Part shown: one piece after another, positions 10,048-17,831 of the stretch
How the letters are laid out: every line of letters begins with the position of its first letter
Numbering within the stretch: the stretch's first letter is position 1
NCBI GenBank assembly: GCA_024691065.1
Contig: JAILOA010000227.1
Coordinates: 1 to 37,071, forward strand
Reading direction: 5' to 3'
DNA length: 37,071 bases
From: Lachnospiraceae bacterium
GTDB taxonomy: Bacteria; Bacillota; Clostridia; Lachnospirales; Lachnospiraceae
Program-made: the position numbers and the translations under genes
Notes under the pieces: model-generated
What the model was told of the DNA's origin: nothing
The model's input: only the letters and a program-made list of their open reading frames with translations
Database searches by the model: none

Positions 10048-11421
10048 ATGAAGAATTTAATCGAAAACATTAAAAAAAATAAGCTTCCAATTATTATTGC
10101 ATTAGCTGTAATGGCCTTAATTATAACTATTTTATTGCTCACCGGCGGAAGTGGGGATAGCGGTAAAAAGGAAGAAGAGAAGGAAGCTAAAGTAGAGTAT
10201 ACTAATATTTTTGAAGATTCCGATTATCCTTCAAAGTATACGCTCGAAGGCTCTGATGTGGTAGTTTATGTAAATAATGAAAAAACACCTAACGATAATT
10301 GGATTATAGAAGTTGAAGATGAAGAATTTGTTGAAGTCACTGAAGAAAAAAGTGAAGGAACCGATTCTAAATTTATAATTCATACCAAAAAGCCGGGAAA
10401 AACAGATGTTACAATTACAAAGAGAACACATGTATCAGAGGTTGATTTTGAAATTGTAACCATAACTTTACCTGTATATATTTCCAGGGCTAATGATGTG
10501 CTTACTCCTGAGATTTTAAACAATTATTCTATTGTAGATTATGGTGGAGAAGTTGGCGGTGAAGATGCAAGTTCTCCATATGTACTTATAAATAATCCTT
10601 CCGGTACAGGAGAGATTGTATTTACTAAGGGTATAGGTAACTGGGATATCGATTCGGATTGGGAGGTTGTCAGAACCGGTAATTCCGGAATCGATGTTAA
10701 TAATATGTTCTATGTAGTATTTGAAGAGGGAGCAGAGGAGAAAGTCCAAAACGATATAAATATATACGGAAATTCATATTCTTCCGATGAAAATGATAAT
10801 AATGATGAGTCATCTTCAAATAGTAGTTCGAATTCGGATAGCTCTGACAGTTCGGATAGCTCTGACACCTCGGGTGATTCTACAAATGTTGCAGGAGATT
10901 ATAGTTTCGATGTAGATGGATTTGTAGATGAATATGAAAGTAATTACGGTGATGAAAATGGTACCGTAGAGGGTTCTTCGGAATCAGAACCTGAGGAGGA
11001 AGAGGCCATAGGAACAATTAATAATGAGTTGGAACTTGCCACTAATGGAAATTCCTCAAATGATTCTTCAAAGAAAGATAAAAAGAAAAACAAAAATAAG
11101 AAAAAAAATAAAAAGAAAAAAGATAAAACAGCTACAACGGAAAGTGAATCTACAACGGCATCTGCAGAGGATTATCCGGAATATAATTTCGGTGATAAAG
11201 AAGCAACAACTCCTTCGCCTGAACCTACCCAAAAAGCTTCCGAAAAGAAGGATAGTAGCGAGAAAAGCGATAAAACTTCGGAAATTATTACTTTGACAAA
11301 TTCTAAAAAGAATATTGTAGAGTATGTTAAGGCAAAGGTTACAAAGGACGGAAAAGTTATACTTACCAGGTATGAAAAGAAGTCAGATAAAAAAGATAAA
11401 TCCGAAAAGAAAGATAAGTAA
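10048..11421 (+). CDS. Membrane-anchored exported protein with Ig-like region and charged low-complexity tail
   Basis: I chose the ATG at 10048 (457 residues) because AAAGGA lies about 9 bases upstream; the longer GTG start at 10021 falls inside a hairpin arm. Residues 12-34 form one transmembrane anchor after a basic N-terminus, so the rest should be outside the cell. Residues about 55-240 look like one or two beta-sandwich, Ig-like domains (strand pattern SDVVVYVNN, a W-x-I strand, then PGKTDVTITKR). A Ser/Asp run follows near 250-285, then an acidic stretch, a Lys/Asn run of about 18 residues near 345 and a Lys-rich C-terminus. No enzyme motif is visible and no family is recognised. It may act as a surface-tethered partner of the preceding secreted protein, since opposite-charge segments occur in both. 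Confidence 0.8.
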   Translation: MKNLIENIKKNKLPIIIALAVMALIITILLLTGGSGDSGKKEEEKEAKVEYTNIFEDSDYPSKYTLEGSDVVVYVNNEKTPNDNWIIEVEDEEFVEVTEEKSEGTDSKFIIHTKKPGKTDVTITKRTHVSEVDFEIVTITLPVYISRANDVLTPEILNNYSIVDYGGEVGGEDASSPYVLINNPSGTGEIVFTKGIGNWDIDSDWEVVRTGNSGIDVNNMFYVVFEEGAEEKVQNDINIYGNSYSSDENDNNDESSSNSSSNSDSSDSSDSSDTSGDSTNVAGDYSFDVDGFVDEYESNYGDENGTVEGSSESEPEEEEAIGTINNELELATNGNSSNDSSKKDKKKNKNKKKNKKKKDKTATTESESTTASAEDYPEYNFGDKEATTPSPEPTQKASEKKDSSEKSDKTSEIITLTNSKKNIVEYVKAKVTKDGKVILTRYEKKSDKKDKSEKKDK

Positions 11422-11453
11422 TAGTTCTTCGGTTAATGTTAAGAGGTGATTAA

Positions 11454-12374
11454 GTGTTAACAAAGGAAAGTAAAAATAATCCGATTTTAATGGAAGCCAG
11501 AGAGTTTTTACTGGGACATTACAGGGTTGAAGAGGATGGTAGCCTTACAGCTATTTCAGCAATGGAATCCAGAATTAACGGACCTATTGACGGATCACAA
11601 AAGATAATAACTCTTGGTATATCTCATCAAAGTTATAATTATAATTTCGGAGTTGACAATAAAAAAGCCCTGAAAAAAGCCAGGGGTGTAATGAAAAATA
11701 TAGGTAGACCTCTTAACGATTTCGGAGACGGTGATATGGCTGCCTGTATGATAAAAACATATGTTTTTTATCCTACTGTTGCCGTATTTCGCATAAATGA
11801 TAATGATGTTCCTGAGTTGTCTGTTTTTACTGCGAGAGCTACATTTGCTTTTGTTGCTATTTTAATAGCAGTCCGAAAGTTTGAAAATGCTTTTGATGTG
11901 GACTTTGATAAGGAAACAGTTAAGAAAAAAAGTTTTTTTGAAAAAAGGAGAGAAAGAAAAGAAGAGAAAGCAAGAAAAAAAGCAGAAAAAAAAGAGGCTA
12001 AAAAGGAAGTTAAAGATTTATCCGGCAGTAATAAGAAAAGTAAAGGTGGTATAAAAAATTTATTTTCATCCAATAATCCGGATGAGGATGATGAAGATTC
12101 ATACGATATGATAATGGGAGAATATATTAAAGATATTGATGAATCGGATTTTGATACGGATGATTATATCGGTAAAGAACTTGATAACAATATGGTTTGG
12201 AACGGAGAAGATTGGGTTCCTAAGGAACAATATAAGAAAAAAGATGAAAAGATGGTTTGGGACGGGAGGAAAATGGTTCCAATCAGTGAATATAACCCTG
12301 AAAATGAAGATGAAGTATGGGACGGAGAAAAATGGGTTCTAAAAGAATCAGTTGAGAGCGATGAAGACCGGTAA
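11454..12374 (+). CDS. Unrecognised cytoplasmic protein with three C-terminal WDG repeats
   Basis: The 306-residue product starts at a GTG 5 bases after an AGAGGTGAT ribosome site and 32 bases after the previous gene. There is no signal peptide. Residues 1-155 look globular (mixed alpha/beta, with LGISHQSYNYNFGVDNKKA and a hydrophobic segment FAFVAILIAV near 137-146). Residues 160-190 are a strongly basic, probably helical stretch of Lys, Arg and Glu. Residues about 205-240 are acidic. The end carries three similar units near residues 245, 268 and 288: VWNGEDWVP, VWDGRKMVP and VWDGEKWVL. These resemble short WDG-x-x-W motifs seen at the ends of assorted bacterial proteins, but the function is unknown. 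The operon position between an exported protein and the anti-sigma-type kinase suggests a role at the cytoplasmic face of the system. Confidence 0.75.
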   Translation: MLTKESKNNPILMEAREFLLGHYRVEEDGSLTAISAMESRINGPIDGSQKIITLGISHQSYNYNFGVDNKKALKKARGVMKNIGRPLNDFGDGDMAACMIKTYVFYPTVAVFRINDNDVPELSVFTARATFAFVAILIAVRKFENAFDVDFDKETVKKKSFFEKRRERKEEKARKKAEKKEAKKEVKDLSGSNKKSKGGIKNLFSSNNPDEDDEDSYDMIMGEYIKDIDESDFDTDDYIGKELDNNMVWNGEDWVPKEQYKKKDEKMVWDGRKMVPISEYNPENEDEVWDGEKWVLKESVESDEDR

Positions 12375-12411
12375 TAATTTCATTTATAGTTAAAGCTCAT
12401 GGAGGAATTAT

Positions 12412-12849
12412 ATGGAGGATGAAAACAAGCTGGTAGTTGATGCGACGGAAGAAGCTTTGGATGATGTCGAAAAGTATATAGAAGATAAGCTTGATGCGGC
12501 CGGTTGCACCAACAAACAAAAGATTCAAATCAGGCTTGCCATAGAAGAAATATTTGTAAATATTGCGATGTATGCATATAGTCCCGGAATGGGTAAAGCT
12601 GAGGTTATTTGCGAGATACTTGATGAAGAGCCTATTGCTGTTATGATTAAATTTATTGACAGTGGTAAGCAATTCAATCCGTTGGAAAAAGAGGATGCGG
12701 ATACATCCGGTAAGATGTTTATCGAGAGAGAGGGAGGCTTTGGAATTCATCTTGTCAAAAATATTATGGATGTTGTAGAATATGAATATATCGAAGGAAA
12801 GAATGTATTAACTGTAAAAAAGGATTTAAATATAAAAAAGGTCAGTTGA
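12412..12849 (+). CDS. RsbW/SpoIIAB-like serine kinase (GHKL anti-sigma-type ATPase)
   Basis: This 145-residue protein is a GHKL-fold ATPase of the anti-sigma-factor kinase family. The N-box is intact (E45, E46 and N50 in IEEIFVN), followed by the typical YAYSPG. The G1 box is D83-S-G85, and the G2 box is GGFGIHL at 108-114. Proteins of this type phosphorylate a STAS protein on Ser and bind either it or a target. The expected substrate is the STAS protein at 4542. The gene has a GGAGG site and ends 2 bases before the PP2C gene, so kinase and phosphatase are translationally close. In the Bordetella Btr system an equivalent kinase, STAS and phosphatase set controls type III secretion, a precedent for secretion control. 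Confidence 0.92.
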   Translation: MEDENKLVVDATEEALDDVEKYIEDKLDAAGCTNKQKIQIRLAIEEIFVNIAMYAYSPGMGKAEVICEILDEEPIAVMIKFIDSGKQFNPLEKEDADTSGKMFIEREGGFGIHLVKNIMDVVEYEYIEGKNVLTVKKDLNIKKVS

Positions 12850-12851
12850 CT

Positions 12852-14486
12852 ATGGGGGTAAGGAATTTGGATGAGCAAATAGATATGGGTCAAACCAAAA
12901 AAAAGAAAAGTATCCAGTCAAGGTTCACCAGAGGAATGTTCATCATGGGGATATTGACAGTATTAATCACGAGTGTAAATGTTGGTGTTTTGTTATACAG
13001 AGATAAAATGAATTCATATTCCAGAATGGCATACGGTTATACCCGTTCAATAGCCGAATATATTGATGGGGATACTATAGCAACCTACATGGATACTAAA
13101 GTTAAAGATAGTTATTATATGGAAGTTGATAAATTCCTGGATGCTGTTCAGACTAAAAGTGATATAGAATATTTCTATATAATTATTCCTGACGGAGAGA
13201 ATTATATATATGTATGGGACTCCGTTAATGAACATTTAAAATCAAATATAGGTTATGTGGAGCATTTCAGTAAAAAAGAGGCGGAACATGTTCAAAAAAT
13301 AATGAATGGTACTTATTCCGAAAAACTTTATATTACCAACGATTCTATGTATGGTCACCTAGGAACTGCCTATTCACCTATATATGACAGTAATGATGAG
13401 ATAGTAGCCATAGTTGCCGCAGATGTTGATATGTCAATGGTCTCGGTGATTGTTGCATTGTTTATATTATTTGTGGCTATATGTATAGCGATTGTTCTTA
13501 CTATAACCATTGTTATATATTATTTTGTTACAAAATCAACAATTATAGTACCTATCAGTAAACTTAACAGAATAACATCTACAATGGTAAAAAACATTGA
13601 CAGCAACGAAGAAATAGAGTTGGATATACATACAGGTGATGAAATAGAAGAGCTGGCCGAGTCTTATAAGAAAATGTATTACGAGATGAGGGAATACATT
13701 GATGAAAATACTAAGATAACGGCAGAGCGTGAAAAAGTCGATTCGGAGCTTCAAATAGCGAGAACCATTCAAAATGGTATGTTGCCTAAGCTTTTTCCGG
13801 ATTATGTGGATTCGGATTATTATGATATGTTTGCTTCTATGGATCCCGCAAGAGAGGTTGGAGGAGATTTTTATGACTTTTTCATGGTAGATGAGAATCA
13901 TCTTGCATTACTTATTGCGGATGTTTCCGATAAAGGAATAGGTGCTGCTCTCTTTATGTCTATTTCCAAGGCACTTATAAAGATGAGGATGGAGATGACA
14001 AAATCTCCTTTAGAAACCATTACTTATGTAGATAAGAAAATCTCGGAAAATAATGAAATAGGTATGTTTGTTACTGTTTGGCTCGGGGTTGTAAATTTAG
14101 AAACAGGTCATGTTGTTGCATGCAATGCAGGACATGATTATCCGGCTATTATGCATCAAGGTGAGGATTTTAAGGTGGAGAAGACACCACATGGTCCTGC
14201 AGTTGCATTTTTACCGGGGATGACATTTAATGATATAGAATTTGACCTTAAAGTGGGAGATAGGATTTTTCTTTATACCGATGGCCTGGTTGAGGCTAAG
14301 GATACAGGCGGAAAGCGTTTCGGAATTGAAAAAATGCTTGATATACTAAACAATAATAAAGACGAGAAAAATGAAGATCTTTTGAATATTATGAAGAAGG
14401 AAGTAGAAACATTTTCAAAGGGAGAAAATCAATTTGACGATATGACAATGCTTGGATTTACATTTTACGGAAAAAAAGTAAATTAA
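12852..14486 (+). CDS. Membrane-bound SpoIIE/RsbU-type PP2C phosphatase with sensor and HAMP
   Basis: The 544-residue product has a first membrane span at about 27-50, an extracytoplasmic region of roughly 145 residues that looks like a Cache-type sensor, a second span at about 196-226 and a HAMP-like linker to about 283. A PP2C phosphatase domain follows: VGGDFYD near 335-341, ADVSDKGIGAALF, NAGHDYPA, YTDGLVEA near 473-480 and DDMTMLGF near 529. The metal-binding Asp residues of the SpoIIE family are present. It should dephosphorylate the STAS protein at 4542 in response to an external signal, so opposing the kinase encoded 2 bases upstream. The ATG at 12852 was chosen; a TTG at 12846, overlapping the kinase stop, is a possible alternative. 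Confidence 0.93.
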   Translation: MGVRNLDEQIDMGQTKKKKSIQSRFTRGMFIMGILTVLITSVNVGVLLYRDKMNSYSRMAYGYTRSIAEYIDGDTIATYMDTKVKDSYYMEVDKFLDAVQTKSDIEYFYIIIPDGENYIYVWDSVNEHLKSNIGYVEHFSKKEAEHVQKIMNGTYSEKLYITNDSMYGHLGTAYSPIYDSNDEIVAIVAADVDMSMVSVIVALFILFVAICIAIVLTITIVIYYFVTKSTIIVPISKLNRITSTMVKNIDSNEEIELDIHTGDEIEELAESYKKMYYEMREYIDENTKITAEREKVDSELQIARTIQNGMLPKLFPDYVDSDYYDMFASMDPAREVGGDFYDFFMVDENHLALLIADVSDKGIGAALFMSISKALIKMRMEMTKSPLETITYVDKKISENNEIGMFVTVWLGVVNLETGHVVACNAGHDYPAIMHQGEDFKVEKTPHGPAVAFLPGMTFNDIEFDLKVGDRIFLYTDGLVEAKDTGGKRFGIEKMLDILNNNKDEKNEDLLNIMKKEVETFSKGENQFDDMTMLGFTFYGKKVN

Positions 14487-14497
14487 AAAAATTATTT

Positions 14498-14527
14498 TTG
14501 TAACTCATTTGTAACGCATTGTATGGT
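14498..14527 (+). promoter_or_regulatory. Promoter with tandem 11-bp repeats, ahead of the 531-residue gene
   Basis: TGTAACTCATT (14499-14509) is followed immediately by TGTAACGCATT (14510-14520). The TTGTAA at 14498-14503 sits 18 bases before TATGGT (14522-14527), a plausible -35/-10 pair. The same repeat pair with the same 24-base offset recurs at 18990-19019. No terminator separates it from the upstream phosphatase gene, so this may be an internal promoter. Assignment is by eye. Confidence 0.6.
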
Positions 14528-14599
14528 AGACTTGTGAAAAAAGATGGATGAAAAGGAGTTCATCTTAATTGATAACTATTTGAAAGAGAGGTAAAAGTT

Positions 14600-16195
14600 A
14601 TGAATAATAACGATCAGAATCAAATTGATAATATTAATAATTTAAATTATGGACAGAATAATTATAACTTCGACGATAATAATAGTATTGTAGATGTTGA
14701 TGCAAATAATATTGATGATTCTATTTTAGATGGTGAAGAAAATGAGATGAACCAGAACCAGATGGATCCGAATATGATGTATCAGAATCAGATGGATCCG
14801 AATATGATGTATCAGAACCAGATGGATCCGAATATGCAGATGAATCAGAATCAGATGGATCCGAATATGATGCAGCAGAATATGCAGATGGATCAGAATC
14901 AGATGGATCCGAATATGATGCAGCAGAATATGCAGATGGGTGAGAACCAGATGAATCAGAATCAGATGGATCCGAATATGATGCAGATGAATATGCAAAA
15001 TCAGAATCAGATGCAGCAGAATCTGCAGGTTGAAGAAGAGAAGAAGAGAAGAGAAAAGGAAGAAGAAGAAGAAAAGAGAAAGGCTTTCATTGCTCAGGAA
15101 GCAAAGATTCAGAGGGAGAAGGAAGATATTGCTATGAAACAGCAGCAATTCGAATTCGAAAAGAATGCCTTTGAACAAATGAAGGAAGAACAACAGGAAA
15201 GGATGGCTAATGGTCAGGGTAATGGTCAGAATAAACCGGAAGATCCTAATGAAATAAAGCCTACTAAGCGTGTTCGTACAAAATTAGAAGATAGATTGAT
15301 TCGTCAGGCGGAATTTACATACTATAAGAGAACACATAGGGTTCCGAAGGGCGGAAATGAAGCATATAAGAATTTACAAAAGGATCTCGCCGCTTTAGAG
15401 GATTATATGGAGGAAATCGAAGGAAGAACCAATCTTACACAGGAAGAAATGGATAAGTATGATAAACTCTCTTTGCAGGTTTATGATGCATCAAGAAAAT
15501 ACCTTCAAGAAAAGAATGAGGAATATGGTCTAGAGGCTTCTGCAGGTGAAAGAGCAGCAATGAATGCCAAGAAACCTGACAAGGAAGAAAGCGCCAGAAT
15601 AGACTTTGTAAAAGATTTAGCCGCAAGTGTACATCTTATGCGTAAGGAAATGTTTGAGGATCAGCTAAAGGAAAAGGTAGAAAGTCTTAATGCATTGGCA
15701 AGTGAAGGTGTTGCAGCAAGTCAGAGAGACAGAGATGCACTTTTGGGTGCTGATTTATCCGATAATGATAAGAGAGTTCAGCTTGAAGATACAGTTGTTC
15801 GTTCATTGTTTTATGATGCAAGAATCGGTCAGGCCGCTTCTAAGAACGAACTTGAGCTTAAAGAGGGAGAAAGCTTTGATAAAGCATTGATTCGCCTGGA
15901 TTCCTTACTTGATCCAAAGCCTGTAGAATTGGATGGTATCCGTAATGATCCTCTTACTCAGACAATAGTAGACAAGGGTGTTCAGATGAATGAATCCGGA
16001 TTATCCATGACAGTTGATGATATTAATCATGAGAAGAATGTGATCCTGGTTCAAAAGGGAAGAGAAATTGAGCATGAGCGTAACAGACAGAATAATATGG
16101 CTAAGCATGAGCCTGCACGTCAGAATAATCTCGAGAGACAGCTTGAGGGACCTCAGCCAAATAATATCAGCACAGTTCATGCACCCGGTTTCTAA
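14600..16195 (+). CDS. Coiled-coil protein with Met/Gln/Asn repeats; candidate secreted substrate
   Basis: The 531-residue product has no signal peptide or membrane span. Residues 1-49 are Asn/Asp-rich. Residues about 50-142 are repeats built on NQMDPNMM, with six copies of the NQMDPN core. Residues about 145-205 form a Glu/Lys/Gln coiled coil. The rest (about 220-531) is alpha-helical and rich in Lys and Glu. Residues about 253-300 (KDLAALEDYMEEIEG ... ASRKYLQEKNEEYG) resemble residues about 661-712 of the 1209-residue protein downstream (KDLKEYSEELAKDG ... AASHYLDNK). The family is not recognised. It has a GAGAGGT ribosome site and its own repeat-bearing promoter. The lack of a Sec signal, the shared module and the VirB4-like ATPase upstream make it a possible substrate of that machine; this is inference. 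Confidence 0.8.
   Translation: MNNNDQNQIDNINNLNYGQNNYNFDDNNSIVDVDANNIDDSILDGEENEMNQNQMDPNMMYQNQMDPNMMYQNQMDPNMQMNQNQMDPNMMQQNMQMDQNQMDPNMMQQNMQMGENQMNQNQMDPNMMQMNMQNQNQMQQNLQVEEEKKRREKEEEEEKRKAFIAQEAKIQREKEDIAMKQQQFEFEKNAFEQMKEEQQERMANGQGNGQNKPEDPNEIKPTKRVRTKLEDRLIRQAEFTYYKRTHRVPKGGNEAYKNLQKDLAALEDYMEEIEGRTNLTQEEMDKYDKLSLQVYDASRKYLQEKNEEYGLEASAGERAAMNAKKPDKEESARIDFVKDLAASVHLMRKEMFEDQLKEKVESLNALASEGVAASQRDRDALLGADLSDNDKRVQLEDTVVRSLFYDARIGQAASKNELELKEGESFDKALIRLDSLLDPKPVELDGIRNDPLTQTIVDKGVQMNESGLSMTVDDINHEKNVILVQKGREIEHERNRQNNMAKHEPARQNNLERQLEGPQPNNISTVHAPGF
14747..15028 (+). repeat. In-frame Met/Gln/Asn codon repeat tract
   Basis: This tract holds near-identical 30-48 base units, each containing CAGATGGATCCGAATATG. 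The six NQMDPN cores use almost the same codons, which points to recent expansion by slippage or unequal recombination. Unit lengths are multiples of three, so length changes keep the frame. Confidence 0.9.
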
Positions 16196-16219
16196 TAAAT
16201 TAAGTAAATAAGATGATAT

Positions 16220-16338
16220 ATATACTGCCCAGCTTGTCCAGGTCTTTATATAAGGCTTGGTAGCGGATTTAAGGTCCGGATAAAAGATATATTCCAAAAT
16301 ACACCGAATCCGCGTGTTACCAAGTATGGGCAATATAT
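16220..16338 (+). ncRNA. Candidate structured RNA leader upstream of the NlpC/P60 gene
   Basis: In this 119-base stretch TGCCCA at 16226-16231 pairs with TGGGCA at 16327-16332, extended by an AT stem to 16220/16338 with one mismatch. Inside, CTTGGTA (16256-16262) pairs with TACCAAG (16318-16324), and GCGGATT (16263-16269) pairs with AATCCGC (16307-16313). A competing hairpin pairs 16238-16246 with 16252-16260, with some G-U pairs, and would block the CTTGGTA helix. Two mutually exclusive folds followed by a short terminator-like hairpin at 16407 suggest a regulatory leader. I do not recognise it as a known riboswitch class; in particular, GEMM and ydaO core motifs are not clearly present. It could also be the 3' end structure of the preceding gene. 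Confidence 0.45.
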
Positions 16339-16406
16339 TTATATATGTGAAATATTTGTTAAGTATTAAAATAAGCTTGAAGAAATATGAATATGTATGA
16401 TAATAT

Positions 16407-16424
16407 AGGCTTGAGAAGCCTTTT
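16407..16424 (+). terminator. Weak terminator-like hairpin in the NlpC/P60 leader
   Basis: AGGCTT, loop GAG, AAGCCT, then TTT. The stem is six pairs and the T-run is short, so on its own it would be a weak terminator or attenuator. It lies about 70 bases after the structured leader and 60 bases before the NlpC/P60 start. Confidence 0.4.
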
Positions 16425-16483
16425 ATGGGAGTTTCGGGATACAGTTAGTAAATGTAAAATATTAAAAGAAGGAGGTGGCTTTA

Positions 16484-17797
16484 ATGCGCAAGGATTTAAA
16501 AGATAAGCTTGTAAAGGCAGGTAAGGTAATTATTTGTGTTTCAGGTCTGGTCTTATTTGTTTATCCGCCGGAAGGGTTTTCCATGCCGGAAAAAACCGAA
16601 ACAGTTAAGGTTATAGAAACGCCTAAGCCAACTCCGGCTTATAGGATATATCCTAAATATGCACCTACAGTACCTGTTGAACAGGTTGTTAATATTGAAG
16701 AGGAAGTAGAGGAAGTAACCGAAGAAGTGGATTTGGACATTGCATTTTCTACTTCGGAAGAAGGAATAAAAATTTATAAGGAACCTGAAAAGTCAAAGGA
16801 TTATCTTGGTAAGCTATATAAAGGAAATGTAGCTAGTATACTCAGCGTAAACGATGGTTGGGTCAAGATAAAGTCCGGTGATATAAAAGGATATGTAAAG
16901 GGAGATAATCTCTTAATGGGAGAGACAGCCCTTGGATATGCTGATTATTTCGGTACCTATTATGCGAATATTGTAAAAGATAATGATTGTAAATTAAAGG
17001 TTTTCAAGCAAGCCTCCAGAGATTCCAAGATAATAGACAGGGTTGCTACCGATAAACAATATAAAATTCTCGGAAATGCCGGTGAATGGGTACAGGTTCA
17101 GATAGATGATTCGGAAGTCGGTTATGTAAATGCTGATTTTGTAATTCCTGAGCTTGTATTTACCGAAGCGATTTCAAAAGAAGAAGAAAAGGAAATAATA
17201 AAAGAGCAGGAAAAACTTGAGAAAGAGTATAAGAAGCAATATGCTGAAGATCTTGGATTGAATGCTGATATAAGTGAATTTGTTTCAAGAAATGAGAGTA
17301 GGAATTTCCCTACTACTCCGGAGGAAACATATCCGACACAGACATCGACCGAGACAGCTAATGTTTATGCTACTTCCAACAATAATGAGCTTCCGCCTGT
17401 AACGGCTTATTCGGGCGATGTCAGTGGTGGTTCGGCACTTCAACAGGAAATTGCATCTTATGCATTACAATTTGTCGGTAATCCTTATGTTTGGGGTGGC
17501 GAGAGTCTTACAAACGGTTGTGACTGTTCAGGTTTTGTTATGAAGATATATGAGAAATATGGAGTTAAACTTCCGCATTTTGCTGCATCTCAGGCAAATT
17601 ACGGAAAGAAGGTTTCATTGGATGCCTTGGAGCCCGGAGATCTCGTATTCTATTGGCACGGTAATATGATTGGACATGTTGCTATGTATATAGGTAACGG
17701 AAATATCGTACATGCTAAATCCACAAAGGATGGCATCGTTACTAACAGTGTTAATTACAGCACTCCATACAGTGCAGTAAGACTTGTAAATAAGTAA
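16484..17797 (+). CDS. Exported peptidoglycan hydrolase: two SH3b domains plus NlpC/P60
   Basis: The ATG at 16484 (438 codons with stop) is chosen because GGAGG at 16471-16475 is 8 bases upstream; the GTG at 16475 overlaps that site. Residues about 13-30 form a signal or anchor (VIICVSGLVLFVYPP). Two bacterial SH3 domains follow, near 85-145 and 158-218 (each with a VNDGWVKI- or NAGEWVQV-like strand), then a charged helix and a Thr/Ser linker. The C-terminal NlpC/P60 domain spans about 315-437, with C348 in CDCSGF, H398 in GHVAMYIG and H410 in IVHAKS as the likely catalytic set. It should cleave peptide stems in cell wall, for growth or to let a secretion apparatus pass the wall. It is followed after 34 bases by the HELSH protein. 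Confidence 0.93.
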   Translation: MRKDLKDKLVKAGKVIICVSGLVLFVYPPEGFSMPEKTETVKVIETPKPTPAYRIYPKYAPTVPVEQVVNIEEEVEEVTEEVDLDIAFSTSEEGIKIYKEPEKSKDYLGKLYKGNVASILSVNDGWVKIKSGDIKGYVKGDNLLMGETALGYADYFGTYYANIVKDNDCKLKVFKQASRDSKIIDRVATDKQYKILGNAGEWVQVQIDDSEVGYVNADFVIPELVFTEAISKEEEKEIIKEQEKLEKEYKKQYAEDLGLNADISEFVSRNESRNFPTTPEETYPTQTSTETANVYATSNNNELPPVTAYSGDVSGGSALQQEIASYALQFVGNPYVWGGESLTNGCDCSGFVMKIYEKYGVKLPHFAASQANYGKKVSLDALEPGDLVFYWHGNMIGHVAMYIGNGNIVHAKSTKDGIVTNSVNYSTPYSAVRLVNK

Positions 17798-17831
17798 ATA
17801 GGTTCTTACATTTAAGTTAATGGAGGATAAA

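Noticed and set aside
16220..16338. Known c-di-GMP (GEMM) or c-di-AMP (ydaO) riboswitch
   Set aside because: GGTAGCGG and CCGAATCCG fragments recall these classes, but the rest of the conserved cores is missing, so I kept it as an unassigned candidate RNA.
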